Assembly (NCBI GenBank): GCA_025757985.1 | Contig: CP107210.1 | Coordinates: forward strand, 992,001-1,056,000 | Direction: 5' to 3' | DNA length: 64,000 nucleotides | DNA from: Oscillospiraceae bacterium | GTDB taxonomy: Bacteria > Bacillota > Clostridia > Oscillospirales > Ruminococcaceae | Shown: piece by piece, positions 55,500 through 63,998 of the stretch | Numbering within the stretch: position 1 is the first letter of the stretch | Layout: every line of letters starts with the position of its first letter | Translations under genes and position numbers: made by a program | The notes under the pieces: generated by a model | Database searches by the model: none | What the model was told of the DNA's origin: nothing | The model's input: only the letters and a program-made list of their open reading frames with translations

Positions 55500-56888
55500 T
55501 TACTTTTTACTGATTCTCGCCTTGGCCGGCTCGTAGTATTTATCCAGCGTTTCGGCATCGCAGCGATCCAGCGCATTGCGGGGCAGCGCAGCCAGCAGCT
55601 CCCAGCCGAGGTCGAGCGTCTGCTCCATCGTGCGGTCAGTGTTGCCCTGACCGATAAACTCCTGCTCAAACGCACGGCCGAAGGCCATCAGCTGCTTATC
55701 GCTCTGGGACAGCTCCTCCTCGCCGATGACGCTCGCCAGCGCCTTGGCGTCCTGCACCTTGGCGTAGCAGGCGAACAGCTGGTTCGACAGGGTGACATGA
55801 TCCTCACGGGTATAGCCCGCGCCGATGCCGTCCTTCATCAGACGGGACAGGCTGGGCAGCACGGATACCGGCGGGTACAGGCCCGTGGCGTCCATACCGC
55901 GGTCCAGCACGATCTGACCCTCGGTAATATAGCCGGTCAGGTCAGGGATCGGGTGGGTGATGTCATCGCCGGGCATCGTCAGGATCGGGATCTGCGTCAC
56001 AGAACCCTTGCTGCCCTTGATGATGCCGGCCCGCTCATACAGGCTGGCCAGATCAGAATACAGGTAGCCGGGGAAGCCCTTTCGGCCGGGGATCTCGCCC
56101 TTGGAGGACGAGAACTCACGCAGGGCCTCGCAGTAGCTTGTCATATCGGTCAGGATGACCAGCACATTTTTATTCAGGTCAAAGGCCAGATACTCGGCCA
56201 CCGTCAGCGCGGCACGCGGGGTGATGATACGCTCGATGATCGGGTCATTGGCAAGGTTCAGCAGCATGACAACGCGCTCCATCGCGCCGCAGCTCTCAAA
56301 GCTCTCACGGAAGTATGCAGCCACATCGTTCTTGACGCCCATGGCGGCAAAGACGATGGCGAAGTCCGAGCCATCGGCCACGCTGGCCTGCTTGACGATC
56401 TGGACGGCCAGCTCGTTATGCTTCATGCCGGAGCCGGAGAAGATCGGCAGCTTCTGGCCGCGGATCAGCGTGGCCAAGCAGTCGATGGAGGAAATGCCGG
56501 TGTGGATGTAGTTGCGGGGGTAAACACGGCTTACGGGGTTGATGGGCGCGCCGTTGACATCGCGGCGGGCCATAGGGTAGATGTCGCCAAGGCCGTCAAT
56601 CGGGCGGCCGAGACCGTCCAGCACACGCCCCAGCAGTTCGGGGCTCAAGTCCATCATCATCGGGTGGCCGGTCATGACCGTGCGGTTGTTGACAAGGCTC
56701 AGCCCGCGCGTACCCTCGAACACCTGAATGACGCAGCGGTCACCGTCCACACGGACGACACGACCGACGCGGGTCGAACCGTCGTCGAGGTGCAGCTCGA
56801 CCATTTCGTCATACTGCACGCCCTTGACGTCGTCCAGCACGACCAGACTGCCGTTGATTTGGGAAAGTCCGATATGTTCCAGAATCAT
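55500..56888 (-). CDS. ntpB: V-type ATP synthase subunit B
   Basis: 462 aa, standard length. The non-catalytic nucleotide-binding subunit lacks a full P-loop (LPIFSGSGMKHNELA). SISLPSLSRLM-type SVLPSLSRLMKDGIG and DLNKNVLVILTDMTSYCEALRE are family marks. It forms the head with subunit A. GAGGAGGG precedes the start; subunit A lies 15 bases upstream. Confidence 0.97.
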   Translation of the reverse strand: MILEHIGLSQINGSLVVLDDVKGVQYDEMVELHLDDGSTRVGRVVRVDGDRCVIQVFEGTRGLSLVNNRTVMTGHPMMMDLSPELLGRVLDGLGRPIDGLGDIYPMARRDVNGAPINPVSRVYPRNYIHTGISSIDCLATLIRGQKLPIFSGSGMKHNELAVQIVKQASVADGSDFAIVFAAMGVKNDVAAYFRESFESCGAMERVVMLLNLANDPIIERIITPRAALTVAEYLAFDLNKNVLVILTDMTSYCEALREFSSSKGEIPGRKGFPGYLYSDLASLYERAGIIKGSKGSVTQIPILTMPGDDITHPIPDLTGYITEGQIVLDRGMDATGLYPPVSVLPSLSRLMKDGIGAGYTREDHVTLSNQLFACYAKVQDAKALASVIGEEELSQSDKQLMAFGRAFEQEFIGQGNTDRTMEQTLDLGWELLAALPRNALDRCDAETLDKYYEPAKARISKK

Positions 56889-56903
56889 GTTGTTCCCTCC
56901 TCA

Positions 56904-58658
56904 TCAGCCCTGGGCCACGGCGGCCAGCTTGGTATCGATGGCTTTTTGCAGCTCATCCAGCTTGGCAAAATCGTCGTTGGGCACGGTATATTTCATCTGC
57001 ACCAGCTCGTCAAACAGGCCGGTGGCCAGCAGACGGCTGACCGGCACCTGCTTGGCAACGAGCGCAGCGCACTTGTCATACAGGTACAGAATGGTCTCCA
57101 TCATCTTCAGCTGCTTTTCCAGCGGGACATAGGTGTCCACAGCGTGGAAAGCGTTCTGCTGCAAAAAGCCGACGCGGATAACGCGGGCGATCTCGATCGT
57201 CAGCTTCTGGTCATCGGGCAGCACGTCAGAGCCGATCAGCTTGACGATCTGCATAAGGTTGTTCTCCTGCAGCAGCAGGTTGGCGATGCGCTCACGGCAG
57301 GACATGAAGTCGTGGCCGACATTGTCGTAGTACCAGCCGCCGAGGTCGCCGAGGTACTCGCTGTAGGAGTCGTTCCAGTTGATAGCGGGATAGTGGCGGG
57401 CGTAGGCCAGCGACTTATCCAGCGCCCAGAAGCAGCGGGTAAAGCGCTTGGTGTTCTGGGTGACAGGCTCCGAGAAATCGTTGCCCTGCGGGCTGACAGC
57501 ACCGATAACGGAGACAGAACCTTCCGCACCGTTCAGCGTCTTGACATAACCGGCGCGCTCGTAGAACTCCGCCAGACGGCTCGGCAGGTAGGCCGGGTAG
57601 CCCTCATCGGCAGGCATCTCCTCCAGACGGCCGCTGATCTCGCGCAGGGCCTCGGCCCAGCGGGAGGTGGAGTCTGCCATCATGGCGGCGTGGTAGCCCA
57701 TATCGCGGTAATACTCAGCCAGCGTAATGCCGGTGTAGATGGATGCCTCACGCGCGGCAACAGGCATGTTGGAGGTGTTGGCGATCAGCACGGTACGATC
57801 CATCAGGCTCTTGCCGGTACGGGGATCGACCAGCTCGCTGAATTCCTGCAGCGCCTGCGTCATCTCGTTGCCGCGCTCGCCGCAGCCGACATAGATGATG
57901 ATGTCCGCATCGCACCATTTTGCGATCTGGTGCTGGGTCATCGTTTTGCCGGTGCCGAAGCCGCCGGGGATGGCCGCTGCGCCGCCCTTGGCGAGCGGGA
58001 ACATCGTATCAATGACGCGCTGGCCGGTGATGAGCGGCCGGGGCGAGGTCATGCGCTCGGCAGACGGGCGCGGGGTGCGGATGGGCCACTTCTGGCAGAG
58101 GGTCAGCGTGTGCTCCTTGCCCTTGGCGTCGGTCAATTTGACAACAGGCTCGTTGACGGTGTAGCTGCCGTTAGCGGCAACCCATGTCACGGTGCCGGAA
58201 ACCGTCGGCGGCACCATGCAGCGGTGCTGGATGGCCGGGGTCTCGGGGCAGGTGGCGTAGATCTGGCCGGGGGTCAGGGTATCCCCTGCCTTGACAGTGA
58301 CGGTCACATCCCACTTGGCTTGCTCATCAAGGGACGGCTCATGCGCGCCGCGCTCGATAAAGCTGCCCATATCTTTTTCAATGGCGGGCAGCGGGCGCTG
58401 GATACCGTCATAGATGTTGCGCAGGATACCGGGGCCGAGCGTTACCGACAGCGGGCCGCCCGTGCTTTCGACAGGCTCGCCCGCCTTCAGGCCGCCGGTC
58501 TCCTCATAGACCTGAATGGTGGTCTCCTTTTCGTTCATGCGGATGACCTCGCCGACAAGGCGGGCCTTGCCGACATAGACCATCTCCATCATTTCGAGGT
58601 CAGTCTTGCCCTTGATAGTGACAACGGGGCCGTTGATGCTGTAAATTTTATTTTCCAT
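56904..58658 (-). CDS. ntpA: V-type ATP synthase catalytic subunit A
   Basis: 584 aa. The P-loop IPGGFGTGKTMTQHQIAKW is near residue 228. EIGCGERGNEMTQ-like VGCGERGNEMTQAL, MADSTSRWAEALREISGRLEEMP and VSPQGNDFSEPVTQ are typical. It hydrolyses or makes ATP at the A-B interface. Start 58658 is chosen for GAGGGG 8 bases upstream; the frame is open to 58709 inside ntpE. It begins 11 bases after the ntpE stop. Confidence 0.97.
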   Translation of the reverse strand: MENKIYSINGPVVTIKGKTDLEMMEMVYVGKARLVGEVIRMNEKETTIQVYEETGGLKAGEPVESTGGPLSVTLGPGILRNIYDGIQRPLPAIEKDMGSFIERGAHEPSLDEQAKWDVTVTVKAGDTLTPGQIYATCPETPAIQHRCMVPPTVSGTVTWVAANGSYTVNEPVVKLTDAKGKEHTLTLCQKWPIRTPRPSAERMTSPRPLITGQRVIDTMFPLAKGGAAAIPGGFGTGKTMTQHQIAKWCDADIIIYVGCGERGNEMTQALQEFSELVDPRTGKSLMDRTVLIANTSNMPVAAREASIYTGITLAEYYRDMGYHAAMMADSTSRWAEALREISGRLEEMPADEGYPAYLPSRLAEFYERAGYVKTLNGAEGSVSVIGAVSPQGNDFSEPVTQNTKRFTRCFWALDKSLAYARHYPAINWNDSYSEYLGDLGGWYYDNVGHDFMSCRERIANLLLQENNLMQIVKLIGSDVLPDDQKLTIEIARVIRVGFLQQNAFHAVDTYVPLEKQLKMMETILYLYDKCAALVAKQVPVSRLLATGLFDELVQMKYTVPNDDFAKLDELQKAIDTKLAAVAQG

Positions 58659-58669
58659 TGCTTTGCCCC

Positions 58670-59260
58670 TCAAATATTGATCTCCAGCCCGGCGTTTTCC
58701 AAGAACCACTCGTGCTGGGCGTTAAGCCGTGCTGCCAGCGTGTCGTCGGCAGCCAGCCCCTTGGCGGCGTTCGCGCCCTTCAGGCCGCCCAGCTCAATGC
58801 TGTCATCGGCCGTAAGTGTCGTGCCTGCGGGCAGCTTGACGCCCTTGAGCAGCGGCAGGTCGATGCTGCGGACGGAAAGGTTGGCGTTCTCCCCCAGCGC
58901 CTCGGCCAGTGCGGCGGCCTCGGTCTGCAGCCAAGCAGCGTACTTGTCGCTGGCAGCAAAATCCGCTAACTGCGCCTTTGCCTTGGCAAAGGTCTCGTCC
59001 GCGATCTTCTGGCGCTGGTCGGCCAGCTTGGCGCGGGCCGCCATGCGCGCGGCGCTCAGGTCACGGTTGGCGCGGGTGCGCGCGCGCTCGGTCTCAAAGC
59101 GCAGGGTGCGCTCCACCCGGGCATTCTCCGCCCGGCGGGTCTCGTCCAGCCGCCCGGTGACTTCGCGCTCGGTCTCCTCACGGATGGCAGCGCAGGCAGC
59201 CTCGCCCTCGGCGCGGATGGACTCCAGAAAGCGCTCGGCGCGGGTATCTAATTCGTTCAT
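58670..59260 (-). CDS. ntpE: V-type ATP synthase subunit E (peripheral stalk)
   Basis: 196 aa. The long N-terminal helix is rich in Arg, Glu and Ala (RAERFLESIRAEGEAACAAIREE, in blocks), and the C-terminal domain is globular with GLKGANAAKGLAADDTLAARL. This is the E-subunit layout of a stalk coiled-coil plus a head-binding domain. GAGAGGTG precedes ATG 59260. It lies between subunits F and A, as usual. Confidence 0.85.
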   Translation of the reverse strand: MNELDTRAERFLESIRAEGEAACAAIREETEREVTGRLDETRRAENARVERTLRFETERARTRANRDLSAARMAARAKLADQRQKIADETFAKAKAQLADFAASDKYAAWLQTEAAALAEALGENANLSVRSIDLPLLKGVKLPAGTTLTADDSIELGGLKGANAAKGLAADDTLAARLNAQHEWFLENAGLEINI

Positions 59261-59271
59261 GGTCACACCTC

Positions 59272-59577
59272 TCAAATCTTCACGCCGATGGCCTCGCGGA
59301 TATAGCGGGTCAGGCGGTCCTTACCGGCAGCACCGCCGCCGGTGGAAGGCACGGTAATGAGCAGCGGTCCACCGGCAGCGCGGGCACTGTCCAGCGTGGC
59401 TGTGTAAGTCTCGGCGATCTTCTCTGTGACGAGCAGCACAGCAATGTCCGGCTGGTTGGCGGCATCGGCCAGCGCATGGCGCAGATCGGCCTCACTGCGG
59501 GCTACGGTGCCCTCAATGCCCGCCAGACGCAGGCCGTTCATGGCGTCGGAGTTGTCGCTGATGAGAAAGAACCGCAT
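59272..59577 (-). CDS. ntpG: V-type ATP synthase subunit F
   Basis: 101 aa. It has a Rossmann-like small domain: MRFFLISDNSDAMNGLRLAGIEG, IAVLLVTEKIAE and GGPLLITVPS with a C-terminal RYIREAIG helix. Subunit F (NtpG in Enterococcus naming) binds the central stalk subunit D. It is placed 4 bases after the ring subunit gene. Confidence 0.9.
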   Translation of the reverse strand: MRFFLISDNSDAMNGLRLAGIEGTVARSEADLRHALADAANQPDIAVLLVTEKIAETYTATLDSARAAGGPLLITVPSTGGGAAGKDRLTRYIREAIGVKI

Positions 59578-59581
59578 AGCA

Positions 59582-59956
59582 TTACACCAGCTTAGACAGG
59601 ATCATGATCGAGATGACCAGACCGTACAGAGCAATGGACTCGCCCAGAGCAACGAAGATCAGGCTCTTACCGAAGGTCTTCTCATTCTCGCTGTTGGCCG
59701 CGATGGCAGCGGGGGCAGCGGAGGCAACGGCCATGCCGCCGCCGATACCGGCAAGGCCGGTGGCCAGTGCGGCCGCGACCAGACCGATGCTCAGGGAGGA
59801 GTTGTGGTCATTGTCGGTGTTGACAGTCTCGGAAGAAGAAGCGGCGGCAGCCGTATCGGCGGTATCATCGGCGGCAAAGACGCCCAGCGCACCGCAGCAG
59901 GTAACGGCAGCCACGATCAGGATGGTAACGAACAGTTTGCTGAACTTGGTTTTCAT
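59582..59956 (-). CDS. ntpK: V-type ATP synthase ring subunit K with signal-like N-terminus
   Basis: 124 aa. The core is one hairpin of two membrane helices (about 56-80 and 95-122), with the ion-binding Glu in VALGESIALYGL. Enterococcal NtpK has two such hairpins, so this is the short, single-hairpin form. Residues 1-29 (KLFVTILIVAAVTCCGALGVFAADD) look like a cleavable signal peptide, followed by an acidic Thr/Ser/Ala linker. That is unusual for a ring subunit. GGAGGG precedes the start. A palindromic repeat lies upstream, between it and ntpI. Confidence 0.9.
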   Translation of the reverse strand: MKTKFSKLFVTILIVAAVTCCGALGVFAADDTADTAAAASSSETVNTDNDHNSSLSIGLVAAALATGLAGIGGGMAVASAAPAAIAANSENEKTFGKSLIFVALGESIALYGLVISIMILSKLV

Positions 59957-60011
59957 AATGGAACCCTCCGTAATTTTTTATTGTATCCGCGCCTTTTTGT
60001 CAGGCGCTTTT

Positions 60012-60097
60012 GTAGGGGCCGGGCATGCCCGGCCCGCGGCTTCGATTCTATCGTCCGATTGTGGGATGGTTGCGGGCCGGACATATCCGGCCCCTAC
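60012..60097. repeat. GTAGGGG/CCCCTAC palindromic repeat (copy 5, ntpI-ntpK gap)
   Basis: It runs from GTAGGGGCCGGGCATGCCCG to CCGGACATATCCGGCCCCTAC-like end (60097), with two palindromes and a spacer of about 35 bases. It lies inside the ATPase operon. Confidence 0.75.
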
Positions 60098-60105
60098 GGC
60101 GCATC

Positions 60106-62022
60106 TTACGCTTTTGCTTTCTTCAAATCAAACGCCACGAACTTGCGGCCGCCGCCCTTGTAGCAGCGGCTGAACATCTCGTAGAACTCCAGACGGATGC
60201 CCTGAATGGCGGACAGCAGCGCCTCGAGGCAGATGACCACGATGTTGCCCAGAATGACGACCACGATGTTGTTGGGCGTACCGGCCAGCGTGAAGACGAC
60301 CATCATCATGCTGGCGTGGACAATGACGAACGCGCCCACGCGCAGGAAGGAGATCGTGTTGGAAAGGTAGCTCAGCACCGTTTCCAGCAGTTCAAACACG
60401 CTCTGCATCAGGTAGTTGCCCATGCCGCCCGCAGGCTGCCAAGGCTTGCCCTCGACCATCGGGGCCAGCAGCTCGGCAAACAGCAGCAGAATCAGACCGG
60501 CCACCATGCCGATGACGGCAGCCGCCTGCGGCAGGAATGTGACCGCGCCCATATAAGCGGATGCCAGATCAACGCCGCACAGGTAGGTCACCATGCCGAC
60601 AAGGCCGTTGGGCGAGAAGATGAACTCGCCCCACTCCTTGTGGCGGGCGTGGGTGTACATGTTCAGGGCCATAGCCGCCAGCACCAGAACAATGCCGATG
60701 TAGACAGCCACCATCAGGATACCCGTGATGGAATCCATGACCGAAACGGGCTTGCCCGCCATGCCAATGGCATGGTAGAGCGGGTCGAGGGCCTCCTCGT
60801 AGCCAAAGAGAGAACCGTAGACCAGGCCAAAGATCGTGCTCGAAATGCCGCAGGGGATCATCAGATGGAACAGGTCATTGTGCTTGACCTTCCACATAAA
60901 GGTGCTGAACAGCGCCAGCACAATGCCCTGCCCGACATCGCCAAACATCATGCCGAACAGCACGGTGAATGTGATCGCTACAAAGCCGGTGACATCTGTC
61001 TCGCCGTAGGCGGGCAGACCGTACATTTCGACGAAAAACTCAAAAGGGCGGCTCCACCACGGGTTTTTCAGCTTGGTGGGGGGCGTCATCTTGCCGGCGG
61101 ATTCCGGCCCATCGACCGTGACGCGCAGCCCCTTGACGGCGCGGGCCTTACCCGCGACCTCGTCCACCTCCGACGCCGGGACCCAGCCGACGCAGAAGAA
61201 GTGTTGGCCCTTGACCGCAGCCATGCGGCGCAGATCATACACAGCGGCATAGTAGCAGGCCGTGTTGTAGAGCAGCTGCACCTTATCGGCGTTCTGCTGC
61301 CACAGAGCGGCAATGCGGCCGTTCACATCATCAACACTGCGGTTGACGACATCGAGATTTTCCTTGAAGTGGGTGATGATTTCCTCGGGCGAGCCCGCCG
61401 CACCGGGCACATGTACCGGCTCAAAGTACAGCATCGAGAAGATGCCGTCCGTTTCCAGTGCCTTCTCGCGCGGGGTCATGTAGACGCCCCAGTAACCGGC
61501 CTTGGTCTGGCTGCAGGGGGTAAACAGGATATACGGGTCATCGCCGTAGTTGTTCATCAGCTTGTTATAGCCCTCGGTCGGCAGAAAGCCGAACCGGACC
61601 TTGACATGGGCACAGCCGAGAATATCATCAACATTGACCTTCAGCCCGGTAAAATGGCTGTACTGTTCAATGCCGTCCTCGCAAAGCTTTTTCTGGTCGA
61701 GCAGAACTTTGCGTTCTGCGCACAGGTCGTCGATTTTCTCCAGCAGGTCGCTCAGGAAACCGCGCTGTTCCTCGTCCACCGGGTCGCTGTGCTGCTGCCC
61801 CTCGTGCAGCTCTATGTTGGCTTCCTCAGCCATCGTCTCGATCTGGTCGCGGATCGCGGTGTGGGGGTTCTCCTCGTTCAGAGCGCCGTACCCCAGCGAT
61901 TCCGACATATATCTGGTAGCAGGCTCAAGATCAAAGCGTCCGTCCATGCAGCACGAGCCGATAAACTCGTTCAGCTGGGGCATCGTGCCCTGCACCCGCA
62001 CCAGTTTCATCTTTTCAACCAA
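60106..62022 (-). CDS. ntpI: V-type ATP synthase subunit I (membrane stator, a-subunit)
   Basis: 638 aa. The cytoplasmic N-terminal half (1-330) contains coiled-coils and FVGWVPASEVDEV-like segments. The C-terminal half has about seven membrane helices, beginning VAITFTVLFGMMFGDVGQG and including FLRVGAFVIVHASMM with the conserved Arg that faces the ring. Subunit I forms the ion path. The first codon is TTG 62022 (AAGGAG 10 bases upstream); ATG at 62010 is an alternative. Confidence 0.94.
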   Translation of the reverse strand: MVEKMKLVRVQGTMPQLNEFIGSCCMDGRFDLEPATRYMSESLGYGALNEENPHTAIRDQIETMAEEANIELHEGQQHSDPVDEEQRGFLSDLLEKIDDLCAERKVLLDQKKLCEDGIEQYSHFTGLKVNVDDILGCAHVKVRFGFLPTEGYNKLMNNYGDDPYILFTPCSQTKAGYWGVYMTPREKALETDGIFSMLYFEPVHVPGAAGSPEEIITHFKENLDVVNRSVDDVNGRIAALWQQNADKVQLLYNTACYYAAVYDLRRMAAVKGQHFFCVGWVPASEVDEVAGKARAVKGLRVTVDGPESAGKMTPPTKLKNPWWSRPFEFFVEMYGLPAYGETDVTGFVAITFTVLFGMMFGDVGQGIVLALFSTFMWKVKHNDLFHLMIPCGISSTIFGLVYGSLFGYEEALDPLYHAIGMAGKPVSVMDSITGILMVAVYIGIVLVLAAMALNMYTHARHKEWGEFIFSPNGLVGMVTYLCGVDLASAYMGAVTFLPQAAAVIGMVAGLILLLFAELLAPMVEGKPWQPAGGMGNYLMQSVFELLETVLSYLSNTISFLRVGAFVIVHASMMMVVFTLAGTPNNIVVVILGNIVVICLEALLSAIQGIRLEFYEMFSRCYKGGGRKFVAFDLKKAKA

Positions 62023-62073
62023 TCAGTTCACACTCCTTAGCAACCTTGCCCCTCTCCGGTCTTTTGCCGCTTC

Positions 62074-62179
62074 GTAGGGGCGGGGCTCTGCTCCGCCCGC
62101 CAGCTTTACGCAGCCGCTCCTTTCCGGGAAAGCCACACACGGCAAAACGGCCACGGGCGGAGCAGAGCCCCGCCCCTAC
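62074..62179. repeat. GTAGGGG/CCCCTAC palindromic repeat (copy 6, ntpC-ntpI gap)
   Basis: It runs from GTAGGGGCGGGGCTCTGCTC to GAGCAGAGCCCCGCCCCTAC. Here the two ends are long inverted copies of each other, so the whole unit can fold into one 20-bp stem with a loop of about 65 bases. Confidence 0.75.
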
Positions 62180-62213
62180 CGTGCAATTTCTTACAGAGAG
62201 GCAAGTTTAAGAA

Positions 62214-63272
62214 TCAATCGTTCTCATCAAACCCGACCAGCAGCGGCTTCAGCTCCTCGGGCGGCAGCTTGTAATGCACGCCCTCAATGATGTGGTCCAG
62301 ATCCTGCACCTCGCAGCGAGCCAGCCAGACATAACACATCATGACCAGCGTCGGGTCAGTCGAGAAGCGGAGCCACTTTTTGCACCAGTCGCAGCGGTAG
62401 TGGAAGAAGCCCTCCTTCAGCACGCTGTATTCGTGGTGGCCCAGCAGCGGGCCGTACTTCGTTCTGGCGAACCGTGCCTTGAACTCCGCAAGGTCCCGAG
62501 CTGCCAGAAGGTACTCCCACTCGGCGGCGGTCAGGGCCGTGCAGTCGCGGCGGGCGTTCGTGCGCACCACCGAATCCGGCGCGCTGATGCGGATGAGCCG
62601 TGCGGCGTTCGAGACGGCGGAGGTGTCGCACTCCAGTTCCACAAGGTCGCGCAGCGTAGGCGCAGCGCTTGTGCCCTTCCCCATCGGTGCAAGCGCCACC
62701 AGCGCCTTGTGGCGGCGATCCTGCAAAAGCGGCTCGGCCTGAGCGGTCAGGCCGCGGTCAGGCTTGGCGGTTTTCAGCGGTGCCAGAACCTTTTCCCACG
62801 GCGTACCGGCCACAGCAGCCAAAATGCCATCGAGGCTCGTTGCCTTTGCCAAGGCGTACAGGTCGATGCAGCAGCGCTGCTGCATGAACTCAGGCAGCCG
62901 GAACAGGTAATCACCCGGGCGGCCCGCATCCAGGCAGCGCATCGCGGCGGTCAGCTCGTCCACCTCACAGCAGAGGGTAAAGTATTCATACACCTTGCTG
63001 CCTGCGCTGCGGTCATACCGGCAAAGGCTGTCATACCGGGTGTACAGGCTCTGCCGCAGCAGGCTTTCCAGCTGGGCGCGGCGGGCGTACTGGGGGTTGA
63101 CATCGGCCAGCGCCGCGCTGTAGAGCGGCTGCTCCTTGAGGGCGGCGGCCAGCTCAGACATTGTGCGGCAGCCCATCAGGCGGCGGTAATCCTCTGCCCG
63201 CAGGCGGCGGCCGTACAGCGCCCGCGCCTTGGCCAGCACCGCATTGCCGGAGGCATTGCTTGCCTTCGTCAT
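62214..63272 (-). CDS. ntpC: V-type ATP synthase subunit C (AC39/d-type)
   Basis: 352 aa, all helical, with the repeated three-fold pattern of the AC39 family. Examples are AKARALYGRRLRAEDYRRLMGCRTMSELAAALKE (in blocks), YFTLCCEVDELTAAMRCL and the closing WLARCEVQDLDHIIEGVHYKL. Subunit C joins the central stalk to the ring. Start 63272 is chosen for GGGGAGG 8 bases upstream; the longer frame to 63320 overlaps the previous gene. Confidence 0.92.
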   Translation of the reverse strand: MTKASNASGNAVLAKARALYGRRLRAEDYRRLMGCRTMSELAAALKEQPLYSAALADVNPQYARRAQLESLLRQSLYTRYDSLCRYDRSAGSKVYEYFTLCCEVDELTAAMRCLDAGRPGDYLFRLPEFMQQRCCIDLYALAKATSLDGILAAVAGTPWEKVLAPLKTAKPDRGLTAQAEPLLQDRRHKALVALAPMGKGTSAAPTLRDLVELECDTSAVSNAARLIRISAPDSVVRTNARRDCTALTAAEWEYLLAARDLAEFKARFARTKYGPLLGHHEYSVLKEGFFHYRCDWCKKWLRFSTDPTLVMMCYVWLARCEVQDLDHIIEGVHYKLPPEELKPLLVGFDEND

Positions 63273-63601
63273 TGTGCGGCCTCCCCGCTCAGGGTGCGCT
63301 GTACAAGCGCTGCGCACCATTCAGCTTCATGGCTCCGGGCGGCGGCGGTCATGGCCTCGGCAGCCTGCTGGCACTGCTGCTCCAGCGCAGCAAGGGCGGC
63401 GGCGTTGCCCTGCTCGGCAGCCTTGGCGGCGGCCTCGCAGGCTGCCTTTTCGCGGGCGTCACACTCCGCAATGATCTTCTGCTTCTGCTCGTCCAGCGCG
63501 GCCAGCCGGGCCGTGCGTTCCAGCTTGGCCTTTTCACTGACCTTTCGCTGGGCGGCATCCATCTCCAAAATAGCCTGCATCAGGTCGTTCACATCTTTCA
63601 T
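63269..63601 (-). CDS. V-type ATP synthase subunit G/H (peripheral stalk)
   Basis: 110 aa, one long Ala/Gln/Glu/Lys-rich helix: MQAILEMDAAQRKVSEKAKLERTARLAALDEQKQK (in blocks). It is the partner of subunit E in the peripheral stalk. Start 63601 is supported by AGTGAGGTG 8 bases upstream; the frame extends to 63742 without a site. It is the first gene of the nine-gene ATPase operon, overlapping ntpC by 4 bases. Confidence 0.85.
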   Translation of the reverse strand: MKDVNDLMQAILEMDAAQRKVSEKAKLERTARLAALDEQKQKIIAECDAREKAACEAAAKAAEQGNAAALAALEQQCQQAAEAMTAAARSHEAEWCAALVQRTLSGEAAQ

Positions 63602-63657
63602 GCAATGCACCTCACTCTTTGAGAGCTTTACCTGAGAATTGTAGCCACCCATAAACC

Positions 63658-63711
63658 GTAGGGGTGCTGCGGGCGTAGGGCGGTCAGTCCCCTGACCGCC
63701 GCCGGATGCAG
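63658..63711. repeat. Partial palindromic repeat (copy 7) upstream of the ATPase operon
   Basis: It begins GTAGGGGTGCTGCGGGCGTA and contains GGCGGTCAG-TCCC-CTGACCGCC, but lacks the closing CCCCTAC. It lies in the 5' leader of the operon. Confidence 0.5.
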
Positions 63712-63760
63712 CCTGTTTATTTATATAAATAGGTACACCCAACTTTCAGGTTCAGCCGTA

Positions 63761-63788
63761 ATTATAGCACTATGACCAAATATAGCAA
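63761..63788 (-). promoter_or_regulatory. Promoter of the V-type ATPase operon
   Basis: Minus-strand TTGCTA (63783-63788) and TATAAT (63761-63766) are 16 bases apart. The leader would be about 155 bases and include repeat copy 7. Confidence 0.6.
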
Positions 63789-63812
63789 GTGGTCTTTGTG
63801 CAGTTTTATTTG

Positions 63813-63998
63813 TTACAAAAATAGGTTTGTGTTTTTTCTGTCGATGTTTTGCGAAATCGATCTCACTGCTTTTTCATGGGCGGCCAGCCCTTTGCCGAAC
63901 ACGAACCGCACCAGCGGGCCTGCGCCGCACAGCTGCCACAGGAAGGCTGCGGGATAGTTCAGCGCCGTGGTCTGCACCAGATGGCAAAAAAGTTCGCG
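63813..63998 (-). CDS. C-terminal end of an unidentified gene (partial)
   Basis: The last 61 codons of a gene that enters from the right edge. The peptide starts RELFCHLVQTTALNYPAAFLW, continues with LVRFVFGKGLAAHEKAV and ends in a polar tail with TAA at 63813-63815. Codon use is GC-rich, like the chromosome, until the AT-rich tail. No family is recognised from this fragment. Confidence 0.5.
   Translation of the reverse strand, partial: RELFCHLVQTTALNYPAAFLWQLCGAGPLVRFVFGKGLAAHEKAVRSISQNIDRKNTNLFL

Noticed and set aside
54804..59357. A 1,517-codon open frame on the plus strand
   Set aside because: It lies antisense to ntpD, ntpB, ntpA and ntpE. Long antisense frames are common opposite GC-rich genes, and the translation shows low-complexity runs without any family motif.
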